DNA of 64,000 nt from Hyphomonas adhaerens MHS-3 (GCF_000685235.1 NZ_ARYH01000001.1:1054001-1118000), one strand, 5' to 3'. Counted from the first letter of the stretch, positions 35,500-44,490 are shown. Program-made: numbers and translations. The notes: a model not told the origin generated them from the sequence alone.

Positions 35500-35696
35500 G
35501 GCGCGTCCTTTCCCGGGTCTCTGGACAGGGACGGATAGCAGGTTCACGTCAAAAGAGGCAGGCCGTTCCCTTCAAGGGATCGTTTAAGGAATCTCCTGCC
35601 CCGCGGCGCCCGGCCAGGCCGTGAAATACCGCGGATTGTGCCCGAACGGCCGCACTTTTACGTGATCGCCCGCCCCGATCACGCCGCATCGCGGCA

Positions 35697-35724
35697 CTTG
35701 AAGCGCCACAATTGCACCCCACCT
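35697..35724 (+). promoter_or_regulatory. Candidate heat-shock (sigma-32) promoter
   Basis: CTTGAA at 35697-35702 and CCCCACCT at 35717-35724 are 14 bases apart, close to the CTTGAA / CCCCAT-type consensus of RpoH promoters. The DUF1150 gene starts about 90 bases downstream, and its relatives usually accompany small heat-shock proteins. Confidence 0.45.
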
Positions 35725-35740
35725 TTAAGGAGAACGAAAG

Positions 35741-35818
35741 GTGCCCGCAGGTGCCCTCCTCTGGGACCCCATGTTCGCCGTATCTGTCGTACGACGGAAA
35801 GGAGTGCCGACATGTTGA
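35741..35818 (+). CDS. Possible 25-codon leader ORF before DUF1150
   Basis: A GTG preceded by AAGGAG at eight bases opens a 25-codon frame (MPAGALLWDP...) whose stop overlaps the DUF1150 start. It may be a translated leader that couples to DUF1150 or simply a chance frame; no conserved sequence is recognised. Confidence 0.3.
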   Translation: MPAGALLWDPMFAVSVVRRKGVPTC

Positions 35819-36051
35819 ACGACGAAAACACCCCCCGCTTCGATGCGGATCCTATCGTCTACATTCGCCACCTGGGTGAAGACGAAGTGCAGGACCTTGT
35901 GCCGGAAAATGCCCTGAAAGGCATTGGGCATTCGGAAGACCTGTTCCTTGTGTCCTCCGCCGACGGCCAGCAACTGGCCATCGTGGAAGGCCGGGAGGCA
36001 GCATTCGCTGCCGCCCGGATGCATGACCTGACCCCGGTCAGCGTGCACTGA
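35812..36051 (+). CDS. DUF1150 family protein
   Basis: The ATG at 35812 follows AAGGAG at seven bases and gives 79 residues. The pattern IVYIRHLGEDEVQDLVPE, LFLVSSADGQQLAI, REAAFAAARMHDL and the C-terminal TPVSVH are typical of DUF1150, small alphaproteobacterial proteins usually encoded next to an Hsp20-type chaperone. No hsp20 gene is adjacent here. A sigma-32-like promoter and a terminator flank it, so it is probably a single stress-induced gene. Biochemical function is unknown. Confidence 0.88.
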   Translation: MLNDENTPRFDADPIVYIRHLGEDEVQDLVPENALKGIGHSEDLFLVSSADGQQLAIVEGREAAFAAARMHDLTPVSVH

Positions 36052-36096
36052 GGACCATCAACAACACCATCTATAGACCCTCTATGGACCCTATAT

Positions 36097-36130
36097 GCCC
36101 CGCCCGCAGAGATGCCGGCGGGGCTTTGTG
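36097..36130 (+). terminator. Terminator after DUF1150
   Basis: GCCCCGCC (36097-36104) pairs with GGCGGGGC (36117-36124) and is followed by TTTGTGTT. Three imperfect CTATRGACC-like repeats lie just before the hairpin (36071-36096). Confidence 0.65.
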
Positions 36131-36216
36131 TTCCGGCGACGGGTTTTCCGGCCCTTGCCATTTTGCCCGCACAAGATGACACTACCGTCAACTATAACCC
36201 GGGGGAGATAACGGGC

Positions 36217-37479
36217 ATGAGACCGATCATTCTGGCAGTGGCTGCTGCCGCAATTCTGGCGCCTGCCGCCTGTTCCAAAAAAGACGAGGCCGCTGCGCCG
36301 GAAATCGCCGCGCCCGCGGAGGACGGGGTCACCCATGTTTCCGCCGAGGGGGATTTTGCCGAAAACCTGCAACTTGCCCTGATTGAAGCCGAGCCAGGCG
36401 ACAAGATCGTCATGCCGGAAGGCACGTTCGAGTTCACCACCGGCCTGTCGCTGGACGTGGACGACGTGACGCTGGCCGGGGCCGGGCAGGGCAAGACCAT
36501 CCTCGACTTCGCCAACCAGACCGGCGCGGGCGAGGGCCTGCTGGTGACCGCAGACGATGTCGTGCTGAGTGATTTCGGCATCCGCGACACCAAGGGCGAT
36601 GGCATCAAGTCCAAGGATTCAGACCGCATCACCTATCAGTACATCACGGTGGAATGGTCGGGCGAGCCGGATGAGACGAACGGCGCCTATGGCATCTATC
36701 CGGTCGAGTCGACCGATGTGCTGGTGCAGAACTGCACGGTCCGCGGCGCCTCCGATGCGGGCATCTATGTCGGCCAGTCGCAGAACATCATCGTCCGGGA
36801 CTCGGTCGCCGAATACAATGTCGCCGGGATCGAGATCGAGAATTCGTCCTTTGCGGACGTGTACGGAAATGTTGCCCGCCACAATGCGGGCGGCATCCTC
36901 GTGTTCGACCTGCCGGACCTGCCTGTGATGGGCGGACATTCCACCCGCGTCTATGACAATGACATCGTCGAAAACAACACGGTGAATTTTGCCCCGGTCG
37001 GCAATATCGTGGCGGGCGTGCCCAGCGGCACCGGCATGATCGTCATGGCCAATTCCGATGTTTACATCACCGGAAACCGGTTTGCGGACAATCGCACGGT
37101 GGACGTCATGCTGAATGCCTATACAGAGCCGTTCACGGATGAAAACTACAATCCGCTGCTGACGGATATCACCCTCAGCGGCAACACGTATGAAGGCGGG
37201 CTGGATGATCCGCAGGGCATGCTGGCGCCTGTCGCGGCTGTGCTGGGCGGGTCGCTGCCGTCCATCGTGACAGATGGCGTCACCCGCTGGAATGGCGGGG
37301 AGGACCAGGCCGTCAATCTCGTGATTGCCGAGGCGCCCGAAGTCGGTTTCCTCAATCTGGGGCTCGGCGAATATCCGCTCGACCCGTCGAAGCTGCAGCC
37401 CAGCATGGACCGCCCCGCCGGGACACCTGTGCCGGAGCGTGAGGCCGTAGTTCTGCCGCAGGACACGAAACAGCCATGA
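36217..37479 (+). CDS. Parallel beta-helix lipoprotein (TIGR03805-like)
   Basis: The ATG at 36217 follows a GGGGGAGATAAC stretch. The first 19 residues are a lipoprotein signal ending in PAAC with cysteine as lipid anchor. The rest of the 420-aa protein is a right-handed beta-helix of pectate-lyase type, with repeated short coils such as DVLVQNCTVRGASDAGIYVGQS and NIIVRDSVAEYNVAGIEIENS. It probably binds or alters a polysaccharide outside the inner membrane. The next gene, with two haem motifs, starts in its last codons (ATGA), so the pair is coupled; I recall this pairing from Hyphomonas and relatives. Confidence 0.85.
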   Translation: MRPIILAVAAAAILAPAACSKKDEAAAPEIAAPAEDGVTHVSAEGDFAENLQLALIEAEPGDKIVMPEGTFEFTTGLSLDVDDVTLAGAGQGKTILDFANQTGAGEGLLVTADDVVLSDFGIRDTKGDGIKSKDSDRITYQYITVEWSGEPDETNGAYGIYPVESTDVLVQNCTVRGASDAGIYVGQSQNIIVRDSVAEYNVAGIEIENSSFADVYGNVARHNAGGILVFDLPDLPVMGGHSTRVYDNDIVENNTVNFAPVGNIVAGVPSGTGMIVMANSDVYITGNRFADNRTVDVMLNAYTEPFTDENYNPLLTDITLSGNTYEGGLDDPQGMLAPVAAVLGGSLPSIVTDGVTRWNGGEDQAVNLVIAEAPEVGFLNLGLGEYPLDPSKLQPSMDRPAGTPVPEREAVVLPQDTKQP

Positions 37480-38525
37480 GACACGTCCTGCCGTTTGCCT
37501 GCCTGATCCTCGCGGCATGCGGGGCAGGGCAGGCGGCGGCGCCCACTGTACCGGATCTTGAAACCATTCTGGCGGACAAGCCCGCGCCGGTCCTGTCCGA
37601 CTACGGCTTTTTTACCGATGCAGGCGCCGATCATCCGGCAAAACGGGTCAAGTCCTACGACCTGATCAATCCGCTCTTCTCGGATGATGCGGACAAGCAC
37701 CGGTTCATCTATGTCCCCCCGGGTGAACGGGCAAAGGCCGATGGCGCAGGCCTGCCGGAGTTTCCGGTCGGCACGGCGCTGATCAAGACATTCGCGTTCG
37801 CGCCAGACCTGCGGGATCCTGAAACCGGGAATTTCAAGGTCGAAACGCGGGTGATCATCCGCAAGGCCGATGGCTGGGCGGCGTTCCCCTATGTCTGGAA
37901 CGAGGACGGCACACAGGCGACATATGCCCCCGTCGGCGCGCGCCGGACGATCGAGACGATCAGCCCACAGGGCGAGCCGCTGCAGATCCATTACGAAGTG
38001 CCCAACAAGAACCAGTGCAAGACCTGCCATCAGAGCGGCGATGTGGTGGAGCCCATCGGGCCGAAACTGCGCAACCTGGATCATCCGGGTCCGGCCGGTG
38101 TGGACCAGCTGTCGGACTGGGTGTCGGCGGGCATTCTGGACGGCGTGCCGCTGGGCATGAAGCGGACGCCGGATGCGATGGATGTGAGCCTGCCGCTGGA
38201 CGCGCGGGCGCGGGGCTATCTCGATATCAATTGCGGCCATTGCCACAATCCGGGTGGCTCGGCGTCGAACTCCGGCCTGTGGCTGATGCTGGAAGAAACT
38301 TCCCCCACGCGCCTTGGCCTGAAGAAACATCCGACGGCAGCAGGGCGCGGCTCCGGCGACCGGCGCTATGTCATCGATCCGGGGCACCCGGAGGAATCCA
38401 TCCTCGCCTTCCGCATGGCCTCCACCGAACCCGGCATCGCCATGCCCGAACTGGGCCGCACCCTGCCAGACCCTGTGGGCATCGACCTGATCAACCAGTG
38501 GATCGCGGGGATGGATACGGAATAG
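37476..38525 (+). CDS. Lipoprotein with two CxxCH motifs (HNE_0200/TIGR03806-like)
   Basis: The 349-aa protein has a lipobox LAACG at the end of a short signal. Two CxxCH haem-binding motifs are visible (QCKTCHQSG and NCGHCHNPG), and a Met-rich C-terminal half could give axial ligands (GMKRTPDAM, MPELGRTLPD). It looks like a periplasmic c-type cytochrome or haem-containing partner. Its start overlaps the beta-helix gene, and I recall this family being named after a Hyphomonas locus found beside TIGR03805. A joint role in redox attack on or uptake of a polymer is plausible but unproven. Confidence 0.85.
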   Translation: MRHVLPFACLILAACGAGQAAAPTVPDLETILADKPAPVLSDYGFFTDAGADHPAKRVKSYDLINPLFSDDADKHRFIYVPPGERAKADGAGLPEFPVGTALIKTFAFAPDLRDPETGNFKVETRVIIRKADGWAAFPYVWNEDGTQATYAPVGARRTIETISPQGEPLQIHYEVPNKNQCKTCHQSGDVVEPIGPKLRNLDHPGPAGVDQLSDWVSAGILDGVPLGMKRTPDAMDVSLPLDARARGYLDINCGHCHNPGGSASNSGLWLMLEETSPTRLGLKKHPTAAGRGSGDRRYVIDPGHPEESILAFRMASTEPGIAMPELGRTLPDPVGIDLINQWIAGMDTE

Positions 38526-38592
38526 GGGGGCGCCTTGCGGACATTCCACGGAATTCATGCATAGTGGCGGATGCAAAGCGGAGGAATAGGGA

Positions 38593-38994
38593 ATGAAGGT
38601 CAACGCACTCGACCACGTCAACATCATCACAGACGACATGAAAGGGACGATCGGATTTCTCGTCGACCTGTTCGATCTGGATGTGCGCGATGCGCCGCCG
38701 CCGCTTCCTCCGGAACATTATCAATGGCTGTATGACGCCAATGACCGGGCGATATTCCACATCAACTCCAAGCAGGCGCCGCAGGCCTATGTGCGGGATA
38801 CGCAGGCAGGCCCCACGACGGGCGCCATCCACCATGTCGCGCTCAGCTGCAGTGGGCATGATGCGTTCAGGGAGCGGCTGGAAAAGCACGGCGTCGACTA
38901 CAAGCTGAACGACATCCCGTCGGTGAACCTGAAGCAGATCTTTTTCACAGAGCCGAACGGCGTGCTGATCGAACTCAATTTTTACGGTTCATGA
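38593..38994 (+). CDS. VOC-superfamily protein (glyoxalase-like)
   Basis: This 133-aa protein has the paired beta-alpha-beta-beta-beta units of the vicinal-oxygen-chelate fold. Likely metal ligands are His8 in LDHVNII, the His-His of AIHHVAL, and Glu near the end in GVLIELNF. The group includes glyoxalase I, dioxygenases and antibiotic-binding proteins. An ATG preceded by GGAGGAATAGGGA gives the start. Neighbours give no substrate hint. Confidence 0.8.
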   Translation: MKVNALDHVNIITDDMKGTIGFLVDLFDLDVRDAPPPLPPEHYQWLYDANDRAIFHINSKQAPQAYVRDTQAGPTTGAIHHVALSCSGHDAFRERLEKHGVDYKLNDIPSVNLKQIFFTEPNGVLIELNFYGS

Positions 38995-39145
38995 GCGGCC
39001 AGGCACCTTCCGGGGCATGGAGCGCTCCCACTTCAAATTCTAATTCATGTCTGTCTGGTCTCTCAGGTCTGCTCTCACCCGAGATCGGGCGAACATGAGC
39101 AGGATGCTGTGAGGCAGGCATTTGGATGCAGGCAGATGATTGCAA

Positions 39146-39991
39146 CTACATCCCCTCGGCTTTTGCGCGCCTCCAGTAGTAGATGGCCATGAGCGTGACG
39201 ATAGCGGGGACCATCAATCCATATTCGTCGATCCAGAACCGCGTCTGATCATTAGGCGTGGTGAGTGGTGAGAAGATCTTCTGGATGTAGATATTGTGGG
39301 CGCCGTGGAAGAAGATGGCGGGCCACAGGGAGTTCGACCTGAACGTATAATACGCCATGATGACGGACATGCTGGTGATCATCAGGGTGAAGCAGGCGAT
39401 CTGGAAAAGCGGGTCTCCAAATCCGTATTTGATGATGATCGGATAGTGCCACGCGGACCAGACGATGCCGCTGATCAGGGCGACGCCGCTGAATGGCAAA
39501 ACCTTTCTCAGTTCCCAGATGAAGAAACCACGCCAGCCGATTTCCTCGCCCGCGATCGTGCCGAGGGATTTTGCGAATTGTATCGTTGCGAACAACGCCA
39601 CCATCAGCGCCGCTGCCAGAACCGGGCTGCCCGGCAAGCCAAGGTCTTCCGACCACTCGGACATCGTGTTTGCGTCGAATGCGCCGCCGAAGCCAGCAAT
39701 CCAGGCGAGCGCATAGCTGATCGTCACATAGGCGACCGGGACCAGATAGGATTGGACGTTGTCGCGCCAGTTCCCGATTCCCCACGGCAGCGACGCAATT
39801 TTCCGCCCCGTGATCTTGAGCGTCAGAAACGCTGCGATGGCCGGACACCACATCAAGGCGCCCACATAGATGCTGACCGGCGCGAGGCCGACAATGGCGA
39901 AATGCCAGACTGCGCTGATGGCCGTCAGAATGACCAGGAATATGGCGATGGCCTTCCAGGCAGCCCGCTTGTCCGTTTCGGCGGTCGTCAT
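39146..39991 (-). CDS. CPBP family intramembrane metalloprotease
   Basis: The ATG at 39991 lies one base after the MarR stop and gives 281 residues with about eight hydrophobic segments. The CPBP (Abi/CAAX) motifs are complete: AGEEIGWRGF, SAWHYP and FFHGAHNIY provide the Glu, Arg and His residues that bind zinc. Such proteases cut prenylated or membrane-embedded substrates and appear in bacteriocin immunity. The regulator encoded immediately upstream on the same strand and its palindromic operator suggest that this protease is controlled by it. Confidence 0.9.
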   Translation of the reverse strand: MTTAETDKRAAWKAIAIFLVILTAISAVWHFAIVGLAPVSIYVGALMWCPAIAAFLTLKITGRKIASLPWGIGNWRDNVQSYLVPVAYVTISYALAWIAGFGGAFDANTMSEWSEDLGLPGSPVLAAALMVALFATIQFAKSLGTIAGEEIGWRGFFIWELRKVLPFSGVALISGIVWSAWHYPIIIKYGFGDPLFQIACFTLMITSMSVIMAYYTFRSNSLWPAIFFHGAHNIYIQKIFSPLTTPNDQTRFWIDEYGLMVPAIVTLMAIYYWRRAKAEGM

Positions 39992-39992
39992 G

Positions 39993-40520
39993 TCATCTGG
40001 CTTTCTGGTTCTTGTCTGATGCTTCGGCCTTTGTCGCATGCTTGCGAATGCGCTCGAGCAAGGGCGTACGGCGCAGCGCATCGATCGCGCCATCCAGAAT
40101 GGCTGAAAGGTCGTGATCGATTTCGGCGTACAGATCGTTGAATGCCTGTTCGATCTCTGCCAGGCGAACGCACAAGCGCTGATACTGCACCTTGCCGTTC
40201 TTCGTCAGTCGCAGGACTTTGCGGCGGCGATCCTTTGGGTCGTCCCTGCGTTCCAGCAAGCCAAGCCGTATGAGGCCCTCGACACGTTGAGCCGACAATT
40301 GGTGGGGTTCATCAAGGGCCTTGGCGATATCCGCCAGGGAAACCTGGTCCTTTTCTCCGATGAACAGGGTGCAGGCGACCGCCCTTGCAGGGACCGTGAT
40401 CTCCGCCTCACGCAGCAGGTCGTCGCCTTGATCGGCGATGAGGTCCACCAGTCTCAGGAGCTTGTTGGACACGAACGCGCCTTTCAGCGCGTGCTCGTCT
40501 CTGAAATTCGTCGCCTTCAT
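39993..40520 (-). CDS. MarR family transcription regulator
   Basis: I chose the ATG at 40520, which follows GGTGG; an ATG at 40532 lies inside the palindrome and lacks such a site, and longer readings run across the operator. The 175-aa protein has a MarR winged helix: VSLADIAKALDEPHQLSAQRVEGLIRLGLLERR as HTH and DPKDRRRKVLRLTKNG as wing, with flanking dimer helices. A 40-bp near-perfect palindrome directly upstream is its likely binding site, implying autorepression. Its stop is one base from the start of the CPBP protease gene, so they form an operon. Confidence 0.85.
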   Translation of the reverse strand: MKATNFRDEHALKGAFVSNKLLRLVDLIADQGDDLLREAEITVPARAVACTLFIGEKDQVSLADIAKALDEPHQLSAQRVEGLIRLGLLERRDDPKDRRRKVLRLTKNGKVQYQRLCVRLAEIEQAFNDLYAEIDHDLSAILDGAIDALRRTPLLERIRKHATKAEASDKNQKAR

Positions 40521-40528
40521 GTTGTCCA

Positions 40529-40568
40529 CCATATACGCATTAAATTGCGCAATTAATTGCGTATATGG
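40529..40568. promoter_or_regulatory. 40-bp palindromic operator of the MarR gene
   Basis: CCATATACGCA (40529-40539) and TGCGTATATGG (40558-40568) are exact inverted repeats around a centre with TTGCGCAA. Only a few inner bases break the symmetry. It lies just before the MarR start and between that gene and the divergent threonine ammonia-lyase, so it could control both. Confidence 0.8.
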
Positions 40569-40702
40569 TTCGCGCAGGCGAATGTCAAATGGCGCGCGGG
40601 TCTCCTCAGAGAAGGGCGATATCCCCCGAACGCCCCATCCCGCTTGCTCTTCCACAGGCTCGGGCATAGGGTGCGCGCGCTTTAACCCGAGGACCGAAAC
40701 CC

Positions 40703-41929
40703 ATGGCCGATACGCAGCGCCCAAGCCTTCCCGTCACGCTCGATGATGTGAAAGCCGCTGCAATGATTATTGCAGGCCAGGTGGAAAGAACGCCGTTCAG
40801 GCACTCGAAAACGCTGTCGGATATCACCGGCGCGGAAGTGTGGGTGAAATTCGAAAATCACCAGTACACCGCCGCCTTCAAGGAGCGCGGCGCGCTGAAC
40901 CGGCTGTCGTCCCTGTCAGATGAGCAGAAAAAGGCCGGCGTCATCGCCGCCTCGGCCGGCAATCACAGCCAGGGCGTGGCCTATCACGCCAAGCGGCTGG
41001 GCATTCCGGCGACCATCGTGATGCCGGAAACGACGCCCTTCACAAAGGTTGAGCAGACCCGGTCGCATGGCTGCCGCGTCCTGCTGAAGGGCCTGAATTT
41101 CGATGAGGCCAAGGCCGAAGCCTATAATGTGCAACAGCGCGAAGGGCTGACCTTCATCCACCCGTTCGACGACCCCCACATCATTGCGGGGCAGGGGACG
41201 GTCGCGCTGGAAATGCTGGAAGACAAGCCGGACCTCGACATGCTGGTCATCCCGATCGGCGGCGGCGGCCTGATCGCCGGCTCGGCCGTGGCGGCCCGGG
41301 GGATCAACCCGGAGATCAGCGTCATCGGCGTGGAGTCGGCGATGTATCCGGCGATGCGACAGGAACTCGCCGGAGAGTCCGTCCATGTCGGCGGCTCGAC
41401 CATTGCCGAGGGCATCGCCGTCAAGGATGTCGGCCGGATGCCGCTGGAGATCGTGCGCCAGCTGGTGGACGATATCGTCCTCGTCGAAGAGGCGCACCTC
41501 GAACGCGCGATCACGCTCTATGCAGAGGTCGAGAAGACGATTGCCGAAGGCGCCGGCGCCGCGGGCCTTGCGGCGCTGCTGGCCCATCCGGCGCGCTTCA
41601 GCGGCCACAAGGTGGGCGTCGTGCTGTGCGGCGGCAATATCGACACGCGGCTGCTCGCCTCGGTGCTGACCCGGGCGCTGGTACGCGAGAACCGGCTGGC
41701 CCGTATCCGCATCATCGGCGACGACCGGCCGGGCCTGCTGGCGCTGGTCTCCAAGATCATCGGCGATGCCGGGGCGAACATCATGGAAGTCGCGCACAAC
41801 CGCATCGCGCTGGACGTTCCGGCCAAGGGCGCGGAGTTCGACATCCTGATCGAGACCCGCGACAGCCAGCACACGCAGGAAGTGGTCGAAGCGCTGACCA
41901 TGGCCGGCTATCCGCCGCGCAGCATGTGA
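40703..41929 (+). CDS. Threonine ammonia-lyase with C-terminal ACT domain
   Basis: The 408-aa enzyme deaminates threonine to 2-oxobutanoate using pyridoxal phosphate bound to Lys60 (YTAAFKERGA). PLP-contacting segments SAGNHSQGVAYHAKRLG, IGGGGLIAGSA and the late LCGGN motif are present. Residues about 330-408 form an ACT domain (RIRIIGDDRPGLLALVSKIIGDAG) for amino-acid sensing. Length and single ACT domain fit the TdcB/short IlvA type. It diverges from the MarR gene across its palindrome. It could serve isoleucine synthesis or threonine breakdown. Confidence 0.93.
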   Translation: MADTQRPSLPVTLDDVKAAAMIIAGQVERTPFRHSKTLSDITGAEVWVKFENHQYTAAFKERGALNRLSSLSDEQKKAGVIAASAGNHSQGVAYHAKRLGIPATIVMPETTPFTKVEQTRSHGCRVLLKGLNFDEAKAEAYNVQQREGLTFIHPFDDPHIIAGQGTVALEMLEDKPDLDMLVIPIGGGGLIAGSAVAARGINPEISVIGVESAMYPAMRQELAGESVHVGGSTIAEGIAVKDVGRMPLEIVRQLVDDIVLVEEAHLERAITLYAEVEKTIAEGAGAAGLAALLAHPARFSGHKVGVVLCGGNIDTRLLASVLTRALVRENRLARIRIIGDDRPGLLALVSKIIGDAGANIMEVAHNRIALDVPAKGAEFDILIETRDSQHTQEVVEALTMAGYPPRSM

Positions 41930-42025
41930 CATCTGTAATGTTGAACGCTGGCCGGGACGGGTGACTCCGCCCCGGAAGCGGCCTAGACCCGGACCCAAAT
42001 AAAGAAGCCCAAACGGAGCCTCAAT

Positions 42026-42907
42026 ATGAAGCGCATCCTCGCTGTTGCCGCCAGTGCGGCCCTTGCCCTGATTGCCGGCTGTACCGGCGACCAGACCCCG
42101 ACCGATATCGACGCAGTGTTCGATCAGCACCTGCCATGGAACCCCGATGCCAAAGGCGTCCAGACCGACGAATCCGGCCTGCAATGGATCGTGATCCGGG
42201 AAGGGGATGGCAAAGGGGCGAGCCCGGAGGTCAGCGACCTCGTCAGTGTCGATTATGAAGGCCGCACGGCCGATGGCGAAAAATTCGATTCCTCATTTGA
42301 CCGCGGCAAGCCCGCCATGTTCCGCCTGAACCAGGTGATCCCCGGCTGGACCATCGGCCTGCAGAAGATGCACGAGGGCGACCAGTACCTGTTCTACGTC
42401 CCGAACAAGCTGGCCTATGGCAATGCCGACCGGGGCCCGGTGATCAAGGCGGGCGACGATCTCACCTTCCTGGTCGACCTTGTCGATGTGATGGAGCCGA
42501 AATCCGTCGATACGGCGGCCTGGGAAAAGTACACGCCGTGGGATCATGACTCGCCGGACGTGAAGAAAACCGGGTCCGGCCTCGAATATGTCGTCCTGGC
42601 AAGCGGGGACGAAGACGGGGCCAGCCCGGTGAACGGGCAGGACGTCGTCGTCTATTATGAGGGCCGCCTCGCCGAGACGGGCGAAATGTTCGACAGCGCC
42701 TTCCAGCGCGGCGCGCCGGAAATCTTCCCGTCCAACCGCCTGATCCGCGGCTGGGTCGAGGCCCTGTCGATGATGAAGCCGGGCGACCGCTGGCTGCTCT
42801 ACATCCCGTCAGACCTTGCCTATGGCAAGAAAGGTACGCCGGGCGGGCCGATCCCGCCGAATTCCGATCTCGTGTTCGAGGTCGAGCTTGCGGACGTGTT
42901 GAACTAG
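42026..42907 (+). CDS. Lipoprotein with two FKBP-type prolyl isomerase domains
   Basis: A lipoprotein signal ends in LIAGC. The mature protein has two tandem FKBP domains (about 55-155 and 180-293), each with the pattern DYEGRTADGEKFDSSFDRG / YYEGRLAETGEMFDSAFQRG, a VIPGW or LIRGW strand, and a closing LAYG segment. FKBPs speed proline isomerisation and help folding of envelope proteins. The second domain keeps more of the classical active-site residues. Gene begins with AACGGAGCC upstream of the ATG. Neighbours are metabolic genes. Confidence 0.92.
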   Translation: MKRILAVAASAALALIAGCTGDQTPTDIDAVFDQHLPWNPDAKGVQTDESGLQWIVIREGDGKGASPEVSDLVSVDYEGRTADGEKFDSSFDRGKPAMFRLNQVIPGWTIGLQKMHEGDQYLFYVPNKLAYGNADRGPVIKAGDDLTFLVDLVDVMEPKSVDTAAWEKYTPWDHDSPDVKKTGSGLEYVVLASGDEDGASPVNGQDVVVYYEGRLAETGEMFDSAFQRGAPEIFPSNRLIRGWVEALSMMKPGDRWLLYIPSDLAYGKKGTPGGPIPPNSDLVFEVELADVLN

Positions 42908-42912
42908 CGCGC

Positions 42913-44490
42913 TCAGCTGTCTTCCACGTCTGCCCGGAAGAAGATGGGCAGGCGGACGGATGACTGGAACCAGGGCTGTTGCTGGTTGGCGGTTTCGGCG
43001 ATCACGTCGCCGCTGACCTGCAGCATCACCTTGTTGATGTCGATGCGGTCCGGTGACCGGACGCGGCGCGCGAACGCATCGGCAAAGACGGATGGGCCAT
43101 AGGTGTCCGGCCGGGTCGTGCCGGGCTTGTCGGCATAGGCGATCACGACATTGGCGTCGGATGTGTAGTCGGCAAAGCCGGGCTCCAGCCCCTTGGTCTC
43201 CATCGGCGAGTCGTATTTGCGTCCACAATCGACCATGACGATCACGGCCTGCGCAGCGGAGTCTTCCAGGAACTCGACCGCGTCCTGCAGTTTCGCCCCG
43301 CTCTCCCCGACCTCGTAATCATTGCGGGGCAGGGGGCCGTTCGGGATCAGGTAATTGTCTTCGCCATAGAGGGATGCTCCGTATCCGGCGAAATAGACGA
43401 CGCCCACGCTGGCCGGGCCGGCCGCGTTCAGGGCGTTGCGCAGCATGGCAAGCCCGTCATTGAAGCCGGCAAGGTCTGCATTCCGGATGTGGCGCACCTT
43501 GTAGCCGCTTTCGCCAAGCGCGCTGGCGACTTTCTCACCGTCCGCATGCGTGTTCGGCAGGCCATAGGGATCGCTTTCGGAGTAATCATTGGAAAAGACG
43601 AGCGCCACGCGCAGCGGGTTCTGGCTGACCGGCGCCGAGGGGGCACCCGGCGCCCGGCTCCACGATCCGATCTTGATGTCGCTGGACCGGCGCTGCAGGC
43701 GTGACAAATTCATCGGCTCCTGACGCTGCCGCGTCATTTCCAGCACGTCGAGGCGGACATTCTCGAACATGTCGCGCACCGTGACGGCGGGCTCCAGCAG
43801 GCGCGTGCCGAGGGCCTTCGCATAAGGGCCATTCCCGTCATCGGCCAGCCCGTCGCTGGCGGTCTCGCCCTCCCAGGTGGCGAAGGAGATGAACATGTTG
43901 CGCTCTTCCGCGCTGCCAGCAGACCGGCGCAGGCCGCGGAAGGATTCTCCGCCGCCGAGCGCGCGTTCCGCTTCCGGCAGTTTCAGCACATTGCGGCAGG
44001 CATCAATCGACAGGACGGTCGGCGCCTCGCTATCAGTCAGCTTGCCCATTACCCAGTCGAGGGACACCGAATCGTCCCACAGCGCCTCGTCCAGCACGGC
44101 GGCGTCCTCCACCGGGATCAGGAAATTGCCTTCGCCGTCGCGGGCGGCGCCATGGCCGGAATAATAGACAAAGCCCGTGGCATCCGGCCCGCTGGCCTGC
44201 ATCGCGTCGACATAGGCGCGGAACGCCGACATCATCTCCGACCGGCCGGCATCCTTCACCACATCGCCGGTCACGAGGGAGAAGCCGCATTCGACAATGC
44301 CTTCGGCCACGCGGTGAGCGTCCCTCACCGGATTGGCCAGGGTGCCGATGCCCTCGGAATAGGCCGCATTGCCGATGATCAGCGCGTGGCGGGGCCCGCG
44401 GCCGCTTCCGTTCCCGCTCTCGTCGGCCCGGCCGGGCCAGGGCAGGGCGGCAGCGCCTCCGAGCAACAGTAAGTGCCGGCGTGAAATCAT
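42913..44490 (-). CDS. Tandem caspase-like protein with Tat signal
   Basis: The 525-aa protein starts with a twin-arginine-type signal (MISRRHLLLLGGAA). The first caspase-like (C14) domain has both catalytic residues, His113 in YYSGHGAA and Cys165 in SIDACRN. The second, after a Pro/Ser linker, repeats the fold (VALVFSNDYSESDPYGLPNT) with Cys422 in VMVDCGRKYD, but Tyr370 replaces the His (FAGYGAS), so it is probably inactive. Bacterial caspase-like enzymes cleave after basic residues and act in stress or cell death, often after export. Its end is six bases from the FKBP gene on the other strand. Confidence 0.88.
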   Translation of the reverse strand: MISRRHLLLLGGAAALPWPGRADESGNGSGRGPRHALIIGNAAYSEGIGTLANPVRDAHRVAEGIVECGFSLVTGDVVKDAGRSEMMSAFRAYVDAMQASGPDATGFVYYSGHGAARDGEGNFLIPVEDAAVLDEALWDDSVSLDWVMGKLTDSEAPTVLSIDACRNVLKLPEAERALGGGESFRGLRRSAGSAEERNMFISFATWEGETASDGLADDGNGPYAKALGTRLLEPAVTVRDMFENVRLDVLEMTRQRQEPMNLSRLQRRSSDIKIGSWSRAPGAPSAPVSQNPLRVALVFSNDYSESDPYGLPNTHADGEKVASALGESGYKVRHIRNADLAGFNDGLAMLRNALNAAGPASVGVVYFAGYGASLYGEDNYLIPNGPLPRNDYEVGESGAKLQDAVEFLEDSAAQAVIVMVDCGRKYDSPMETKGLEPGFADYTSDANVVIAYADKPGTTRPDTYGPSVFADAFARRVRSPDRIDINKVMLQVSGDVIAETANQQQPWFQSSVRLPIFFRADVEDS

